Shown here: one piece after another, positions 22,583 through 32,112 of the stretch
Position numbering within the stretch: position 1 is the first letter of the stretch
Layout of the letters: the number at the start of each line of letters is the position of its first letter
Origin: Skeletonema tropicum
Lineage: Eukaryota > Bacillariophyta > Thalassiosirophyceae > Thalassiosirales > Thalassiosiraceae
Reading direction: 5' to 3'
Assembly: GCA_037178625.1 (NCBI GenBank)
Contig: CM074139.1
Location: 2,418,001 to 2,482,000, forward strand
Length of the DNA stretch: 64,000 nucleotides
Notes under the pieces: model-generated
What the model was told of the DNA's origin: nothing
What the model saw: only the letters and a program-made list of their open reading frames with translations
Databases searched by the model: none
Position numbers and translations under genes: made by a program

Positions 22583-23397
22583 ATGGCCATTCAGCCCATA
22601 AACTCCACAGCAGCGATGGATAATATTATGGAAAGCGCTGGCAGCAGCGCTAGCAAAGCCGTTCCCACTGAAGGTAATAGTAATAGAGATAAGAGTCAGA
22701 ATGACTCCTGTTCTGTGAAATGCTATAGATATCTACCATAGAACAAGCGAAGGAGGCCTGTTGTATGGAAAATCTCACCGAGGGTCGAGGGTAGTAACGC
22801 ATGGGTTTGCATAGAATTTATATTCTACATAGGCGTTGCGCCATTTGCAATCTACTTTCCTATGGCAATGGCTCTTGGTGATACCTTGGGCGCTCTTTCT
22901 GGGGTGTGATGTATGGTTCGTCTTGTCTCCATACACAGAGAAGTCAGCTAAGGAATGTCTTGGAAACATAAACTCAATGTTGTGCAGGATATCCAACTAT
23001 ATTCCCGCTGTAGCTGTGATTTTGGCCTTCTCTGACGGGAGTGCGTTAAAAGGGGGTTTACAAAGAAGACCCTTTGGCCATTTACTTTTTAGCAGTAGGA
23101 GCTGGTGCCTCAGCTATTGCAATGATGTGGATCCCGCACCCACGATACACGACGGTGGAAACAACCAGAGAGGGACACCCCAAGCCCACAAAAGAGTTGA
23201 AGATGGAATACCTCATTGTATCCTTCATGGAGAAAGTTGCAATCATCTTTGTTCTAGCTGGTCTCCTCCGATTTGGCCAGACTATTCTAGAGATGGAGGA
23301 GGATTCATATGATATCATGTCTTTGAACTGCACTTGGGTGGAGGATATAAATGAATACAAGTCTTTGAAGTGCACGAAGACTAAGGCTAAGGATTGA
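22583..23397 (+). pseudogene. Full-length but broken member of the polytopic membrane-protein family
   Basis: Begins MAIQPINSTAAMDNIMESAG, hits an in-frame TAG at 22739-22741, and continues in frame as WKISPRVEGSNAWVCIEFIF with a hydrophobic FYIGVAPFAIYFPMAMA segment. A frameshift near 22890 leads into LFLGCDVWFVLSPYTEKSAK and YIPAVAVILAFSDG. A second shift in a G run near 23053 leads into DPLAIYFLAVGAGASAIAMMWIP and VAIIFVLAGLLRFGQTILEM. In total there are about four membrane segments, with a charged loop before the last one. The family is not recognised. It is the best reference for the fragments at 1-476 and in the array units. Confidence 0.7.
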
Positions 23398-23617
23398 CAG
23401 TTGATAATGAATTGTTCACAGTATTCAGGCAATATGTCATAGTGAGGACGGACTAGCCATGGTCCATGGTGACTTATCCAAGCTTCTTCAGAAGGCTAGA
23501 GTTATACCCGTCCTCTTAGCGGCTCTAGTCCCGTATATTCGTGACTCACAGCGTTAGGAGTAAGAAGCTTGTTCCCGCCGCCGCACGCACAATATATGTA
23601 GTGTTTGAGTCTGACTC

Positions 23618-23651
23618 TGACGTCATTGTGACATTTACAACACTTCTTCAT
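23618..23651 (+). repeat. 34-bp CRE-containing motif
   Basis: Same motif as at 2278-2311. Here it directly precedes the hAT-transposase remnant that starts at 23663. Confidence 0.6.
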
Positions 23652-23772
23652 CTCATGCTGAGATGAGCGAGAAGTGTCATTCTGAACTGCAAGCACTCCT
23701 CCACATGGTGAATTCTCAGCCCATCAAGAATTCTGACGGAGATTTCAATGACCCATTGGCATGGTGGAGTGT

Positions 23773-23788
23773 GAATGAGCACAAGTTT
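23773..23788. repeat. SINE target-site duplication, left
   Basis: GAATGAGCACAAGTTT, repeated exactly at 24109-24124. Confidence 0.9.
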
Positions 23789-24108
23789 GGGGGTGGTGTG
23801 GTGTAGTGGTATCACCGCCTCTCTTCTGGTTCGGGGTCTTGGGTTCGAGTCTCCCCCGTGCCAAATCCTGGCTGTTTGAGGTGTCGCAGCTCGGAGTGCG
23901 ATCTGGGAAAAAAAGACCATTATACTTGGTTTGGAATTTCATATCACTGCCTCTTTGCTAATTCCGGGGTGATGGAAAAACTGTTGGTTATTTGCTTAAT
24001 TACACTCGAAGGGTAGTAACTTGTGACATTGCTCTAGATAATTGTAGATAATTTCGCCCCTGGAGGGCCAACCATGACGTACTTAAAGATTTCCGTTAAT
24101 TTTTTTTT
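23789..24108 (+). mobile_element. tRNA-related SINE (320 bp) inserted in the hAT remnant
   Basis: The first 75 bp carry a good RNA polymerase III A box (TGGTGTAGTGGTATCACC) and B box (GGGTTCGAGTCTC) at tRNA spacing. The acceptor and anticodon stems do not pair well, so it is a tRNA-derived head and not a working tRNA. A tRNA-unrelated body follows, and the element ends in a run of eight T residues. An exact 16-bp direct duplication flanks it, as expected for LINE-mediated target-primed integration. This combination is diagnostic for a SINE. Confidence 0.85.
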
Positions 24109-24124
24109 GAATGAGCACAAGTTT
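24109..24124. repeat. SINE target-site duplication, right
   Basis: Second copy of GAATGAGCACAAGTTT. Confidence 0.9.
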
Positions 24125-24432
24125 CCAACACTTGCCAAATGCTCGAGCTTTCCTTGCCATTCCTGCCACCTCCGCAGCTTCGGAGAGAGTTTGGAGTCGT
24201 GCATCTCAAGTACTATCCATTAAGAGGTCCAGGATGGATCCAGGGGGGGGACACTCCAAAATCGACAACCCACCATTCCACATCGACAGCTAGCCACCTA
24301 CCTCTTGCGTGAGCGGAATAGCATCGCAATCGATGAGTACATGTCATGTGCGTGCTGTAGCTGCTTCTTGTGCATTTGAACTACTGCTCTCTCCCACATC
24401 ACCACCGGTAGAGCGGAGGCAATGAAAAAGTG

Positions 24433-24552
24433 AAATGTGTCAAATGTAAGTCACGCGCGGGAAACAAGACATGTGCAAACAAAATGTTTAGGCAATGCTG
24501 TTTGCAACATGGAGCTCCCAGTACTGCTAATTCCCATAGGAAAGAGAAATAA
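24433..24552 (+). other. Possible remnant of a Cys-rich (zinc-binding-like) coding region
   Basis: The frame reads KCVKCKSRAGNKTCANKMFR followed by QCCLQH and a stop. Spacing C-x2-C-x8-C-x7-CC-x2-H would suit a small zinc-binding module. It follows an in-frame TAG at 24409-24411, so it is only a 40-codon island and may belong to the neighbouring transposon debris. Confidence 0.25.
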
Positions 24553-24900
24553 GTTCTCGATAAGATAGATATGTCCATGTTTTCAATACTTCCTAGCTAT
24601 AGTAATTACCTACAAAGCCCTAGAGAGGGGGCCAGTAATTGAGGGGGGACAAAACTTCAGCACTAGGCTGAGATTTTGAGGGGGTGTCAGGCCAAGTTGG
24701 GGGGGACAGTTCAACCTACTTATTCCTCTGTAGATCAAAAAATGAGAACCGAACCCTTGATCAAGGAAGCACTCCGCCATCCATCCGTGAGCATGGCATG
24801 CTGCTTCTCAATCCCCAAAATTGTGGAAGGAGTTGGCCGGCTTCATTCAGGCTTCATTCTTGCTCTTTTTTTTTCAGCTCATTTCCAAACACTATCGCCT

Positions 24901-24907
24901 TATAAAA
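24901..24907 (+). promoter_or_regulatory. TATA box of secreted gene copy A
   Basis: TATAAAA lies 49 bp before the ATG. The same TATAAAATCAGAGTTCTGCT context is conserved upstream of the paralogue at 46211. Confidence 0.6.
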
Positions 24908-24955
24908 TCAGAGTTCTGCTTCTTCGCAGCACGCAGCAACACATCCTCACCGATA

Positions 24956-25797
24956 ATGACCAACAATAAACAACACATCATCCTTCTAGCGATCGCGGCT
25001 GCTTGGTTTGCCAAGCCGAGCTACGCCGATGCATTTAAATCCACCTGGACGAGCAACATCCCACATGGCAGTGACAGGTCAGACAGGGAGTTAGATCTAC
25101 ACGTACCGCTAAACCCCTTTAAAGCCATACATGGCCATGACAGAGATATGATGGCAGACGAACAAACTTTCATCGGGCCCGGAGTTATGGAATGCAACAA
25201 GGCCATGTGCACATTTGAAGTTGACGAAAGTCTTGGTTGTGCCGATCCATGTCACACAGTATCTACTCCACGCATGTATGAATATCCATTTGAAGCATTT
25301 AGTGATGTCGGTGATCCCTATTACAAGGGTTCGCCTGAAGAGGAGGATGAGGTTTGCTACTATCGGGAAGCTACTGACATAACCACATGGAAACCGGAGC
25401 TGGCTCAAATTGACAAAGGCTGCACTGCTCATTGCACGGGATGCACATTTGCTAGACCCGATGTTATTTTTTTAGGACCAAATAGCCTTCAGTGTGACGA
25501 TGGAATATGCATAAAAATAAAATATGTTCATGGAGAAACATTTGGATGCGGAACATCAATTGAAGCTGCAAGTGGAGCATATGGAACGCTATCGCTATCG
25601 ACATTACCAGATGGCGAATATGCTCCGCATGAAGTCCACGGTTACGAAGGTATCAATGGCAGTTTTGAGATTCCTGATACCTGCCAGCTTTTTTGCACTG
25701 GTTGCCAAGTTACGGAAACTGAATCTACTTCGACAAGCACAAGCACCACGCCTGCTACTACGGAAACTGAATCTACTTCGACAAGCACGCCTGCTAC
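24956..25797 (+). pseudogene. Secreted Cys-rich mucin-like protein, copy A, 5' part (split by retrotransposon)
   Basis: Start MTNNKQHIILLAIAAAWFAK with a clear signal peptide (cleavage near PSYA-DA). The mature part is acidic and Cys-rich with repeated CTGC motifs (CTAHCTGCTF, CQLFCTGC), then enters a Thr/Ser/Glu repeat (TETESTSTST). The gypsy-like element is inserted within that repeat at GCTAC; the rest of the gene resumes at 31269. The two parts lie in one reading frame once the element and one copy of the 5-bp duplication are discounted (481 codons including stop). It is about 80-90 percent similar by eye to the intact paralogue at 44877-46211. Likely a cell-surface or frustule-associated secreted protein; function unknown. 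Confidence 0.85.
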
Positions 25798-26043
25798 TGT
25801 CACAAGCAACGATGTGATATGACTACGGCAATCAAGACGATAATTGCAATAGCTCTTATTATAGTTATGATTGGTGTCGATAGCGACCGTGATGGGCGCG
25901 ATCGTCTGTGCATCTAATGTGAGTGGACGACGACGTGTGCGTCATGCGTGCGAACTAAGAACTTGTGACGTGGAATGACCACAATGACCATGACTGTCGT
26001 AACGACTGTCATACCGGTATTGATATAGGCATTCCCTGTGACA
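25798..26043 (-). repeat. LTR (downstream LTR in element orientation)
   Basis: 246 bp, one mismatch to the LTR at 31018-31263. Confidence 0.95.
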
Positions 26044-26286
26044 CTCTCCCCCGAACTGTGCGACAAAACGAGGCTCGAGGTGATGGGAAACCATAATAAG
26101 GATAAAAACCCAACACTTCGAAGCATCACAATTCAATATCCAAGATACTAAATCCAATTCTCAATTCAACGTAAGTCTTCAGATCTGTCGACAATACTTA
26201 GTCGAAGTGAACAATCTCTGGATTACCAAGACCCGAGGATTGCGTGATACAGCGGCAATAATCTTGCTGCACCACCTCCAATCTTC

Positions 26287-27297
26287 TCACTCTTCGAAGT
26301 ATGGAGTCAACCTTCTAATATTCAGACGTTCATTAACAGAGCCTCTTTGTAGCCGCACTGTTCCATTCGTAAACACTTGAGTCACAAGATAAGGACCCTC
26401 GTGCACATCCTCCGTCTTAGGAAGATGAGACCCATCCGTAGACTTGATGATCATAGCCTTACTACCGACCGTGTAGTCGAACGGGACACGTTTCTTATTT
26501 TCACGTGCGTTGGAACGATCCACCAGCTGCTGACGACGCTTGCCTATGTCTGACCAATCACAGAGAAATGGGATATCAAACAACATGTCTCTTCCGAAAA
26601 TACATTGGCCAGGCGACGCCCTCAGCACCGAATGGTGCGTACTCCTGATTGCCCACGCTGCATCAGTGAGAAATTCATCAATCAGGTTCTCATCAACAGT
26701 GTCTAAATTGTTGATGTTGCTTGTCCTCATCATGTCACCTAAGACACCATGGACTCTTTCCAAAATAGCATTCGCTTGAGGATTTTTGATCGTAGTGGGC
26801 TTACGTTTGATGGAAAAAGACTCCAAGAGAGCAGCAAAATCTTTCTTGAACTCCGAACCATTATCACACACGACCTCCGCCGGCCGGGGATACCTACTCA
26901 ACCAAGTTTTATTGAACAGCTGGGAGATGCATGCCGAAGTCCTGTCTAGGATTTCATCTTCCACATACTTAATCTCTCGGTCCTTCTTATATTCACGGTA
27001 AACCGCAACAGTGGGAAGTTCAACCACCTCAAACCAACCCGTCGCTGGGTCAATCATTGTCATGCACATAAACTCGACGCAGGTCTGCTTGTCTTTTCCC
27101 GCCGTGACTGTATATGGCCCAATGAGATCAACACAAACTTGTTGCCATGGAGTTATCACTGCCTGTTTCGGAGGAAGCTCAGCATACTTACGCTTACGCC
27201 TCTTGCCTAATTGACACCGCTTGCAGTGTTTCGTGAACTTCTCGATATCGTTGGACATACCTTTCCAATACATTACAGCAGACAGAGTCTTTTCCAA
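26287..27297 (-). CDS. Retrotransposon integrase (C-terminal part of pol)
   Basis: Same frame as the ORF ending at 27325; only a TAG separates them. HHCC zinc-finger residues span the stop (WYHH upstream, H and CKRC around residues 24-28 downstream). The catalytic core shows D57 (VCVDLIGPY), D145 (VVCDNGSEF) and E180 (NAILERVHG), i.e. DD35E. The C-terminus (GPYLVTQVFTNGTVRLQRG, ending LTPYFEE) is a typical integrase tail without an obvious chromodomain. Confidence 0.93.
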   Translation of the reverse strand: MEKTLSAVMYWKGMSNDIEKFTKHCKRCQLGKRRKRKYAELPPKQAVITPWQQVCVDLIGPYTVTAGKDKQTCVEFMCMTMIDPATGWFEVVELPTVAVYREYKKDREIKYVEDEILDRTSACISQLFNKTWLSRYPRPAEVVCDNGSEFKKDFAALLESFSIKRKPTTIKNPQANAILERVHGVLGDMMRTSNINNLDTVDENLIDEFLTDAAWAIRSTHHSVLRASPGQCIFGRDMLFDIPFLCDWSDIGKRRQQLVDRSNARENKKRVPFDYTVGSKAMIIKSTDGSHLPKTEDVHEGPYLVTQVFTNGTVRLQRGSVNERLNIRRLTPYFEE

Positions 27298-27324
27298 CTT
27301 ATCTCGGCCTGGATGCTGGAGATA

Positions 27325-29493
27325 CTAGTGGTGATACCAAGCGATCGTCTTCCGCTGAAGTTTCTTTGGAACAATCATACGCGGTCGCTTCGGGTCTCGC
27401 ACAAAACACAAGACCGTCTCTCCTTGCAAAAGCACAGGTTTCATGTGCTTCGCAGAAGATGGCTCTTCGAAAAACTTCTTCAGCGACTTGTCTACACGCT
27501 GCGCATCTGCAACCTCGCGGATGGTTACAGGAAAAATCTCATCTGTGTCCTCAGCCTCGTGCTGTACAAAGATGTCTTGAGAGAAGTTACCCAAAACGGT
27601 AGAACCTTCCTCGGCAACCTCCTCCTCTTCATCGTTCAATGAATCCACAAGAAGGATGACGCTATCATTCCATCGACGGTGCCAATTCAGCTCCTTCGCA
27701 TCGAAAGCATCTATATCCTCAGGATGGGGGTTTTCTTTCGGGCAATAATCAAGCCGACTAATAGCATCTGCCACAGTATTGTCTTCACCTTTGATGTAGT
27801 CAATCTTAACGTCGAATTCGTTGAGTAGGAGCCTCCAACGCAGTACCCTGTCAGAGTCCAATCCCAGGTTCTTGCTGGTGAGATTGATATGATCAGTCAT
27901 AACCTGAATCTCGTATCCTAACAACATCCCCTTGAATTCCTTCAACGTTTCCACAATTGATAGGAGCTCAAGCTCAGTCACAGTATATTTCTCCTGGGCT
28001 TTCGTAAGTTTCCGAGAGAAGAAGGCAATGGGCCTATTATCCTGTGTAATGCAACCACCAAGCTGACGAGTGGAAGCATCGGTGTAGATCACAAACTTTT
28101 TACTGTAATCCGGATACGCTAGCACGACGTCTCTAGCGATAATCTTCTTGATCTTCTGGAACGCAGCCTCATGCTCCTCGTCCCATCTCCAAGGTTTTGG
28201 CTTCTTATGTTTCTTATTCTTAGAGACCCCGCATTCCGCCACCAGATCAGTGAGCGGCGCAAGTAGATCAGTGCGCTTTTCCCAGATGTCTCTGTAGAAT
28301 TGAACGATCCCCAGAACCCGACGCAATTCTTTGATGTTCTTGGGGGGTTTCAACGCAAGGATTGCAGCCACCTTCTTCTTTTGAGGCATAATGCCGTCGC
28401 GAGTGAGGGTGTATCCAAGATAGTCGACCTCTAGGGCACAAAAGCTCGACTTTGCAGCATTTACTTGGAATCCTTTTTCATGCAATCGCTGGAGAACTTG
28501 ACCTAGCTTCTCCAAATGGTCATCAAAACTTCCTGCAGAAATAACCAGCAGGTCATCAATGTAGACTTTGACGAATTCGAGTTCATTGAACAAATTGTTC
28601 ATCTTTTCCTGGAAAACGTCCGGCGCTGTAGAAGCACCCATCGGCAGTCTCTTATACCGGTACCGGCCCCACGGAAAGATCAAACTACATATTTCGCGAG
28701 TAGCTAAATCCAAGGTGAGATGGTAATAACCCATATTCAGATCAATTGCCGATGCCCATTGAAATCCTTCCATCCGCTGTAACGTTTCCGAAATCTTAGG
28801 AAGCGGGAACGGTTGCCGCTTGATTCGTTTGTTAACCTGGCGGAAATCAGTCAAGAAACGTACTTGACCGTTGGGCTTTGCAATAATGAACGACGGTGCG
28901 CCCCATCCTCCACTCTGCTCGCCTGTAATTGGCTCGATGACATCAATATCGACCAAACGCTGGACCTCATTACGCAAGGTCTGCTCATGAACTCTAGGAA
29001 CGGGGTAGGGACGACCCTGCCACGGTGTCTGCCCTTCCTCCAACTCAAAATGTACTTCTTCACCCTTCCATTGACCCAACTTTCCAGCAAACATCGGCGT
29101 GTGCTTCTCGAGCAATGCCAATAAGTCCCGCTGCTGATCGTCAGTAAGATGGGAGCAATTCTCCTCCACAATCTTGGGTAGGTCGGCTTTCTCGTACTTG
29201 GCGTCAAGAATTTTAGTAACCCTTTCCGTCTCCTCCTTCGTAGATAGAGGCTCCGTCGCCTGCCGGTAGGTATTAAGCAAATTACGTTTCTTGCTCAAAG
29301 CATCCGGGTGACGCATCGATATCGTTTGCTCATCAATGGTCATTTCTTGTTTCCCGAAATCGAGAACTGCGTTCCACTGGGCCATTGTTTCAATACCCAC
29401 AATAAGATCATAAGTGACGTCACCATCCTTCACGATCTTCACATCCGCTTTGCACTCAAAGATCTTGCTCTGAGAAAACTCGGGCAACAACAA
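27325..29493 (-). CDS. Retrotransposon pol: protease end, reverse transcriptase, RNase H
   Basis: The N-terminal part (YDLIVGIETMAQWNAVLDFG) is a retropepsin tail. The reverse transcriptase includes FLTDFRQVN, FQWASAIDLNMGYYHL and the catalytic YIDDLLV near residue 313. RNase H follows with VIYTDASTRQLGG, ELELLSIVETL and VMTDHINL. The open frame continues upstream of this ATG towards gag, one base (+1) off the gag frame, and the gag stop lies at 29531, so Gag-Pol may depend on frameshifting. It terminates at TAG directly after WYHH, where related elements continue into integrase. Confidence 0.95.
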   Translation of the reverse strand: MLLPEFSQSKIFECKADVKIVKDGDVTYDLIVGIETMAQWNAVLDFGKQEMTIDEQTISMRHPDALSKKRNLLNTYRQATEPLSTKEETERVTKILDAKYEKADLPKIVEENCSHLTDDQQRDLLALLEKHTPMFAGKLGQWKGEEVHFELEEGQTPWQGRPYPVPRVHEQTLRNEVQRLVDIDVIEPITGEQSGGWGAPSFIIAKPNGQVRFLTDFRQVNKRIKRQPFPLPKISETLQRMEGFQWASAIDLNMGYYHLTLDLATREICSLIFPWGRYRYKRLPMGASTAPDVFQEKMNNLFNELEFVKVYIDDLLVISAGSFDDHLEKLGQVLQRLHEKGFQVNAAKSSFCALEVDYLGYTLTRDGIMPQKKKVAAILALKPPKNIKELRRVLGIVQFYRDIWEKRTDLLAPLTDLVAECGVSKNKKHKKPKPWRWDEEHEAAFQKIKKIIARDVVLAYPDYSKKFVIYTDASTRQLGGCITQDNRPIAFFSRKLTKAQEKYTVTELELLSIVETLKEFKGMLLGYEIQVMTDHINLTSKNLGLDSDRVLRWRLLLNEFDVKIDYIKGEDNTVADAISRLDYCPKENPHPEDIDAFDAKELNWHRRWNDSVILLVDSLNDEEEEVAEEGSTVLGNFSQDIFVQHEAEDTDEIFPVTIREVADAQRVDKSLKKFFEEPSSAKHMKPVLLQGETVLCFVRDPKRPRMIVPKKLQRKTIAWYHH

Positions 29494-29530
29494 CTTTAGC
29501 TTGGCAAGGAGAGTTGTGTCAAAGGTTCCA

Positions 29531-30958
29531 TTACTGGTGGTCCCCCATGTGACTGCTCACGGCTTCTTGCGCACGTAGTTGCCGCTCGTGTTGCCTGACT
29601 TTGGCTGTCAAGTCAGGGTGGTACCTGTCACAATCCGCATCGACATGAGAGTGTTTGACATGGTCCTTCTCGCCTTTCTGATCACAACGAGAACATTTCT
29701 TCTTTGGATTCCTCGGAGTACGAGGCCCTCCCCCATTTCTTGAGCCAGTCGTCTTCTCATTATCCTTTTTCTGACCGCCGCCCTGTTGACCCTTCAACTT
29801 CCTGGTTGCATTAAAATCATCCAAAAGCTGCTGAAGTTCCGCCACAAGCAAAGGCCTATTGGTGGGGATTTCCTGGCCCAGGTTCTCTGCCTTCCACTTG
29901 TTCTTTACCGAAAACGGCATCGAGTTGAGTAGCATCTGACACATGACAGTTTCAGAAAACGGCAAGTTACGGCGGGGGATGTGATCCAATTCCCCATTGG
30001 CGTAATTAGGGTTGGTATCATCACGACGACTTGGGAGTAAATACATCAAGGGGCTGATCGCCTCAAACATTTCGTTCATATCACTGACGGGTACATTCTC
30101 AGGACACTTGACGTTGTTCAATAAATAATCGAACGTAGCTTCGGCATAACCAAACTTAGGGAGGACGGACGCTATATGCTGACGGCGACACAGGTCGAAA
30201 CTCCCCTGGCTTTTACCTCTCATGGCGTGCACATTCTCAGAAACGCGCTTCCACTTATGGACGAACTTCCATCCCGTACTTGGGGTGTTCTTGTCCTCAG
30301 TCTCGGCAGAATCCTTTTCAGGATATCGGGTGGTGGTCCTCACGCCAGTGGCATCCAACGTGAAGGCTTCCTTGTACAACCTCACCACCGACTGCTGGTG
30401 ATCAACCACAGTGTTAGACTGCAGGTTCACCTTCGCCTCGAACTTGTTTTTCTTCAATTCCACAAACTTGGCATAGTAAGTGTACAGATTTTCGACGTAG
30501 ACCGCAATTTGCTTTTTGGCTTTTGACACAAGCAACTCAGCATCCTCCAGTGCCTCCTCTTCATCGGCAGAGAAAGCCCCGGGATCATTCAATTTCCTCA
30601 CAGTCAAATCGGCTACTCGCTCCTCAGTGTCACGTAGCACCTTTTCGTCGTTGGCAATGTGTTCCAAGATCCGGGAAGAATTGACCATGTCGTCGAAGTT
30701 CTTCTGGGCAAGGATGAAGGAACAATCACTGCTGTGGTTAAGTTCAATTCCCTCAGACACAAACGTCTTTCCAATCTTAATCTCGAAGGATTTGGATTTG
30801 GGAATCTTTTTTCCCTCCGGAGGCGCAATACGAATCAGAACCAGATCCTCATCTTTGATACTTCCATACTCGGTCGACCTCTTGGTCAGAACAGCCTTGT
30901 CATTACCCGTGAGATGGTAATATAACCGCTCCTCATAAGAGTGTACCATATTTTTCAA
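29531..30958 (-). CDS. Retrotransposon gag
   Basis: 475 aa, hydrophilic, starting MKNMVHSYEERLYYHLTGND, with a capsid-like middle part (MCQMLLNSMPFSVKNKWKAE) and a basic, Gly-rich tail. Near residue 420 it has a zinc-knuckle-like CSRCDQKGE...H...H...C. It occupies the gag position between the 5' LTR and pol. Identity as gag rests on position and on the knuckle. Confidence 0.85.
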   Translation of the reverse strand: MKNMVHSYEERLYYHLTGNDKAVLTKRSTEYGSIKDEDLVLIRIAPPEGKKIPKSKSFEIKIGKTFVSEGIELNHSSDCSFILAQKNFDDMVNSSRILEHIANDEKVLRDTEERVADLTVRKLNDPGAFSADEEEALEDAELLVSKAKKQIAVYVENLYTYYAKFVELKKNKFEAKVNLQSNTVVDHQQSVVRLYKEAFTLDATGVRTTTRYPEKDSAETEDKNTPSTGWKFVHKWKRVSENVHAMRGKSQGSFDLCRRQHIASVLPKFGYAEATFDYLLNNVKCPENVPVSDMNEMFEAISPLMYLLPSRRDDTNPNYANGELDHIPRRNLPFSETVMCQMLLNSMPFSVKNKWKAENLGQEIPTNRPLLVAELQQLLDDFNATRKLKGQQGGGQKKDNEKTTGSRNGGGPRTPRNPKKKCSRCDQKGEKDHVKHSHVDADCDRYHPDLTAKVRQHERQLRAQEAVSSHMGDHQ

Positions 30959-31004
30959 CGCTCAATCCGGACAGTTGCCTTGCTACCGTCGAAACGATAG
31001 GAAA

Positions 31005-31016
31005 TATTTATAAATA
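31005..31016. other. 12-bp palindrome at the expected primer-binding site
   Basis: TATTTATAAATA lies one base from the inner edge of the element's 5' LTR, where a tRNA-complementary sequence starting TGG would be expected. No such tRNA match is visible. Confidence 0.5.
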
Positions 31017-31017
31017 A

Positions 31018-31263
31018 TGTCACAAGCAACGATGTGATATGACTACGGCAATCAAGACGATAATTGCAATAGCTCTTATTATAGTTATGATTGGTGTCGA
31101 TAGCGACCGTGATGGGCGTGATCGTCTGTGCATCTAATGTGAGTGGACGACGACGTGTGCGTCATGCGTGCGAACTAAGAACTTGTGACGTGGAATGACC
31201 ACAATGACCATGACTGTCGTAACGACTGTCATACCGGTATTGATATAGGCATTCCCTGTGACA
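31018..31263 (-). repeat. LTR (upstream, promoter LTR in element orientation)
   Basis: 246 bp, one mismatch to the LTR at 25798-26043. Confidence 0.95.
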
Positions 31264-31268
31264 GCTAC

Positions 31269-31869
31269 TACGGAAACTGAATCTACTTCGACAAGCACAA
31301 GCACAAGTACCACGCCTGCTACTACGGAAACTGAATCTACTTCGACAAGCACAAGCTCCACGCCTGCTACTACGGAAACTGAATCTACTTCGACAAGCAC
31401 AAGCTCCACGCCTGCGACTACGGAAACTGAATCTACTTCGACAAGCACAAGTACAAGTACCACGCCTGCTACTACGGAAACTGAATCTACTTCGACAAGC
31501 ACCACGCCTGCTACTACGGAAACTGAATCTACTTCGACAAGCACAAGCTCCACGCCTGCTGCTGCAACTGACACTACCACTGGAACCGATTCAACTTCGT
31601 CTACTGGAACTACATCTACCTCGCAGACTACTACGGAAAAGACAACTACGAGTACAACATCTGCTGCGACTGAAGTTACCACTGGAACCGAATTGACTTC
31701 CTCCACTGGAACTGAATACACCTCGCCCACTTCGACGGAAAACGCTACTACGAGAAGAACAACTAATGCGCCTGAGAGTACAGGTACAGGAACTGCAATA
31801 GCTGCTGCAGGAACCGAATTGACGTCCTCCACTGGAATCTACCTCCGAGGCGGTACACGGCGTGGATAA
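31269..31869 (+). pseudogene. Secreted Cys-rich mucin-like protein, copy A, 3' part
   Basis: Continues the Thr/Ser-rich domain of the gene begun at 24956: six or so TETESTSTST blocks, then TTGTDSTSSTGTTSTSQTT-type blocks, ending GIYLRGGTRRG and a stop. The last 18 residues match the intact paralogue at 44877. Separated from its 5' part by the gypsy-like element, it has no start codon of its own. Confidence 0.85.
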
Positions 31870-32071
31870 GACAACAGATAGATGCTAATTTTTTGCCTTG
31901 TGGCTCTAGGAATGGAATGTATATTAATTTTTTGCCTTAGGCTCTAGGAATAGCAGTAATGGAATAAATGTTTATGTCAATAGGTCTTTTGTAGATAATG
32001 AGAATAAGTTTTGCCTATATTGATTACTTAGTTTCTTCAGCCTACCTAGAATAAAAATTGCATCCATCATT

Positions 32072-32112
32072 TCAAAGCTTTGAAAGCATGCTTCCAACTA
32101 AATTTCCGTCAC
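32072..32112 (-). pseudogene. 3' end fragment of an LCIB-family gene
   Basis: The last ~40 bp match the 3' end of LCIB-1 (44639-44678: DGNLVGSMLSKL, stop), and the following intergenic DNA 31870-32071 matches 44679-44876 in reverse complement. The fragment is joined abruptly at ~32112 to an internal part of the 138-aa gene, marking a rearrangement breakpoint. Confidence 0.7.

Larger units (their letters stand above)
23663..24303 (+). pseudogene. hAT transposase C-terminal (dimerisation) remnant, interrupted by a SINE
   Basis: The frame MSEKCHSELQALL...DFNDPLAWWSVNEHKF runs to 23788, is interrupted by 320 bp, and resumes after a 16-bp duplication as KFPTLAK, then, one frame over, ARAFLAIPATSAASERVWSR and SQVLSIKRSRM. 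The PATSAASERV.S motif with RSRM is the standard hAT C-terminal dimerisation signature. There is an additional frameshift after LAK, so it is dead irrespective of the insertion. The rest of the transposase is missing. Confidence 0.85.
25798..31263 (-). mobile_element. Ty3/gypsy-like LTR retrotransposon, nearly intact, minus orientation
   Basis: The 5466-bp element has 246-bp LTRs that differ at one base (25899 versus 31119), TG...CA ends within 7-bp inverted termini TGTCACA/TGTGACA, and a 5-bp target duplication GCTAC (25793-25797 and 31264-31268). Reading on the minus strand the order is gag, protease fragment, reverse transcriptase, RNase H, integrase, which is Ty3/gypsy order. A purine tract GGGGGAGAG abuts the downstream LTR. 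The near-identical LTRs indicate a recent insertion. One in-frame stop (27325-27327) interrupts pol. Confidence 0.95.

Noticed and set aside
23789..23863. Functional tRNA gene
   Set aside because: Internal promoter boxes are good, but acceptor, anticodon and T stems do not pair, and the segment is the head of a SINE with a 16-bp duplication.
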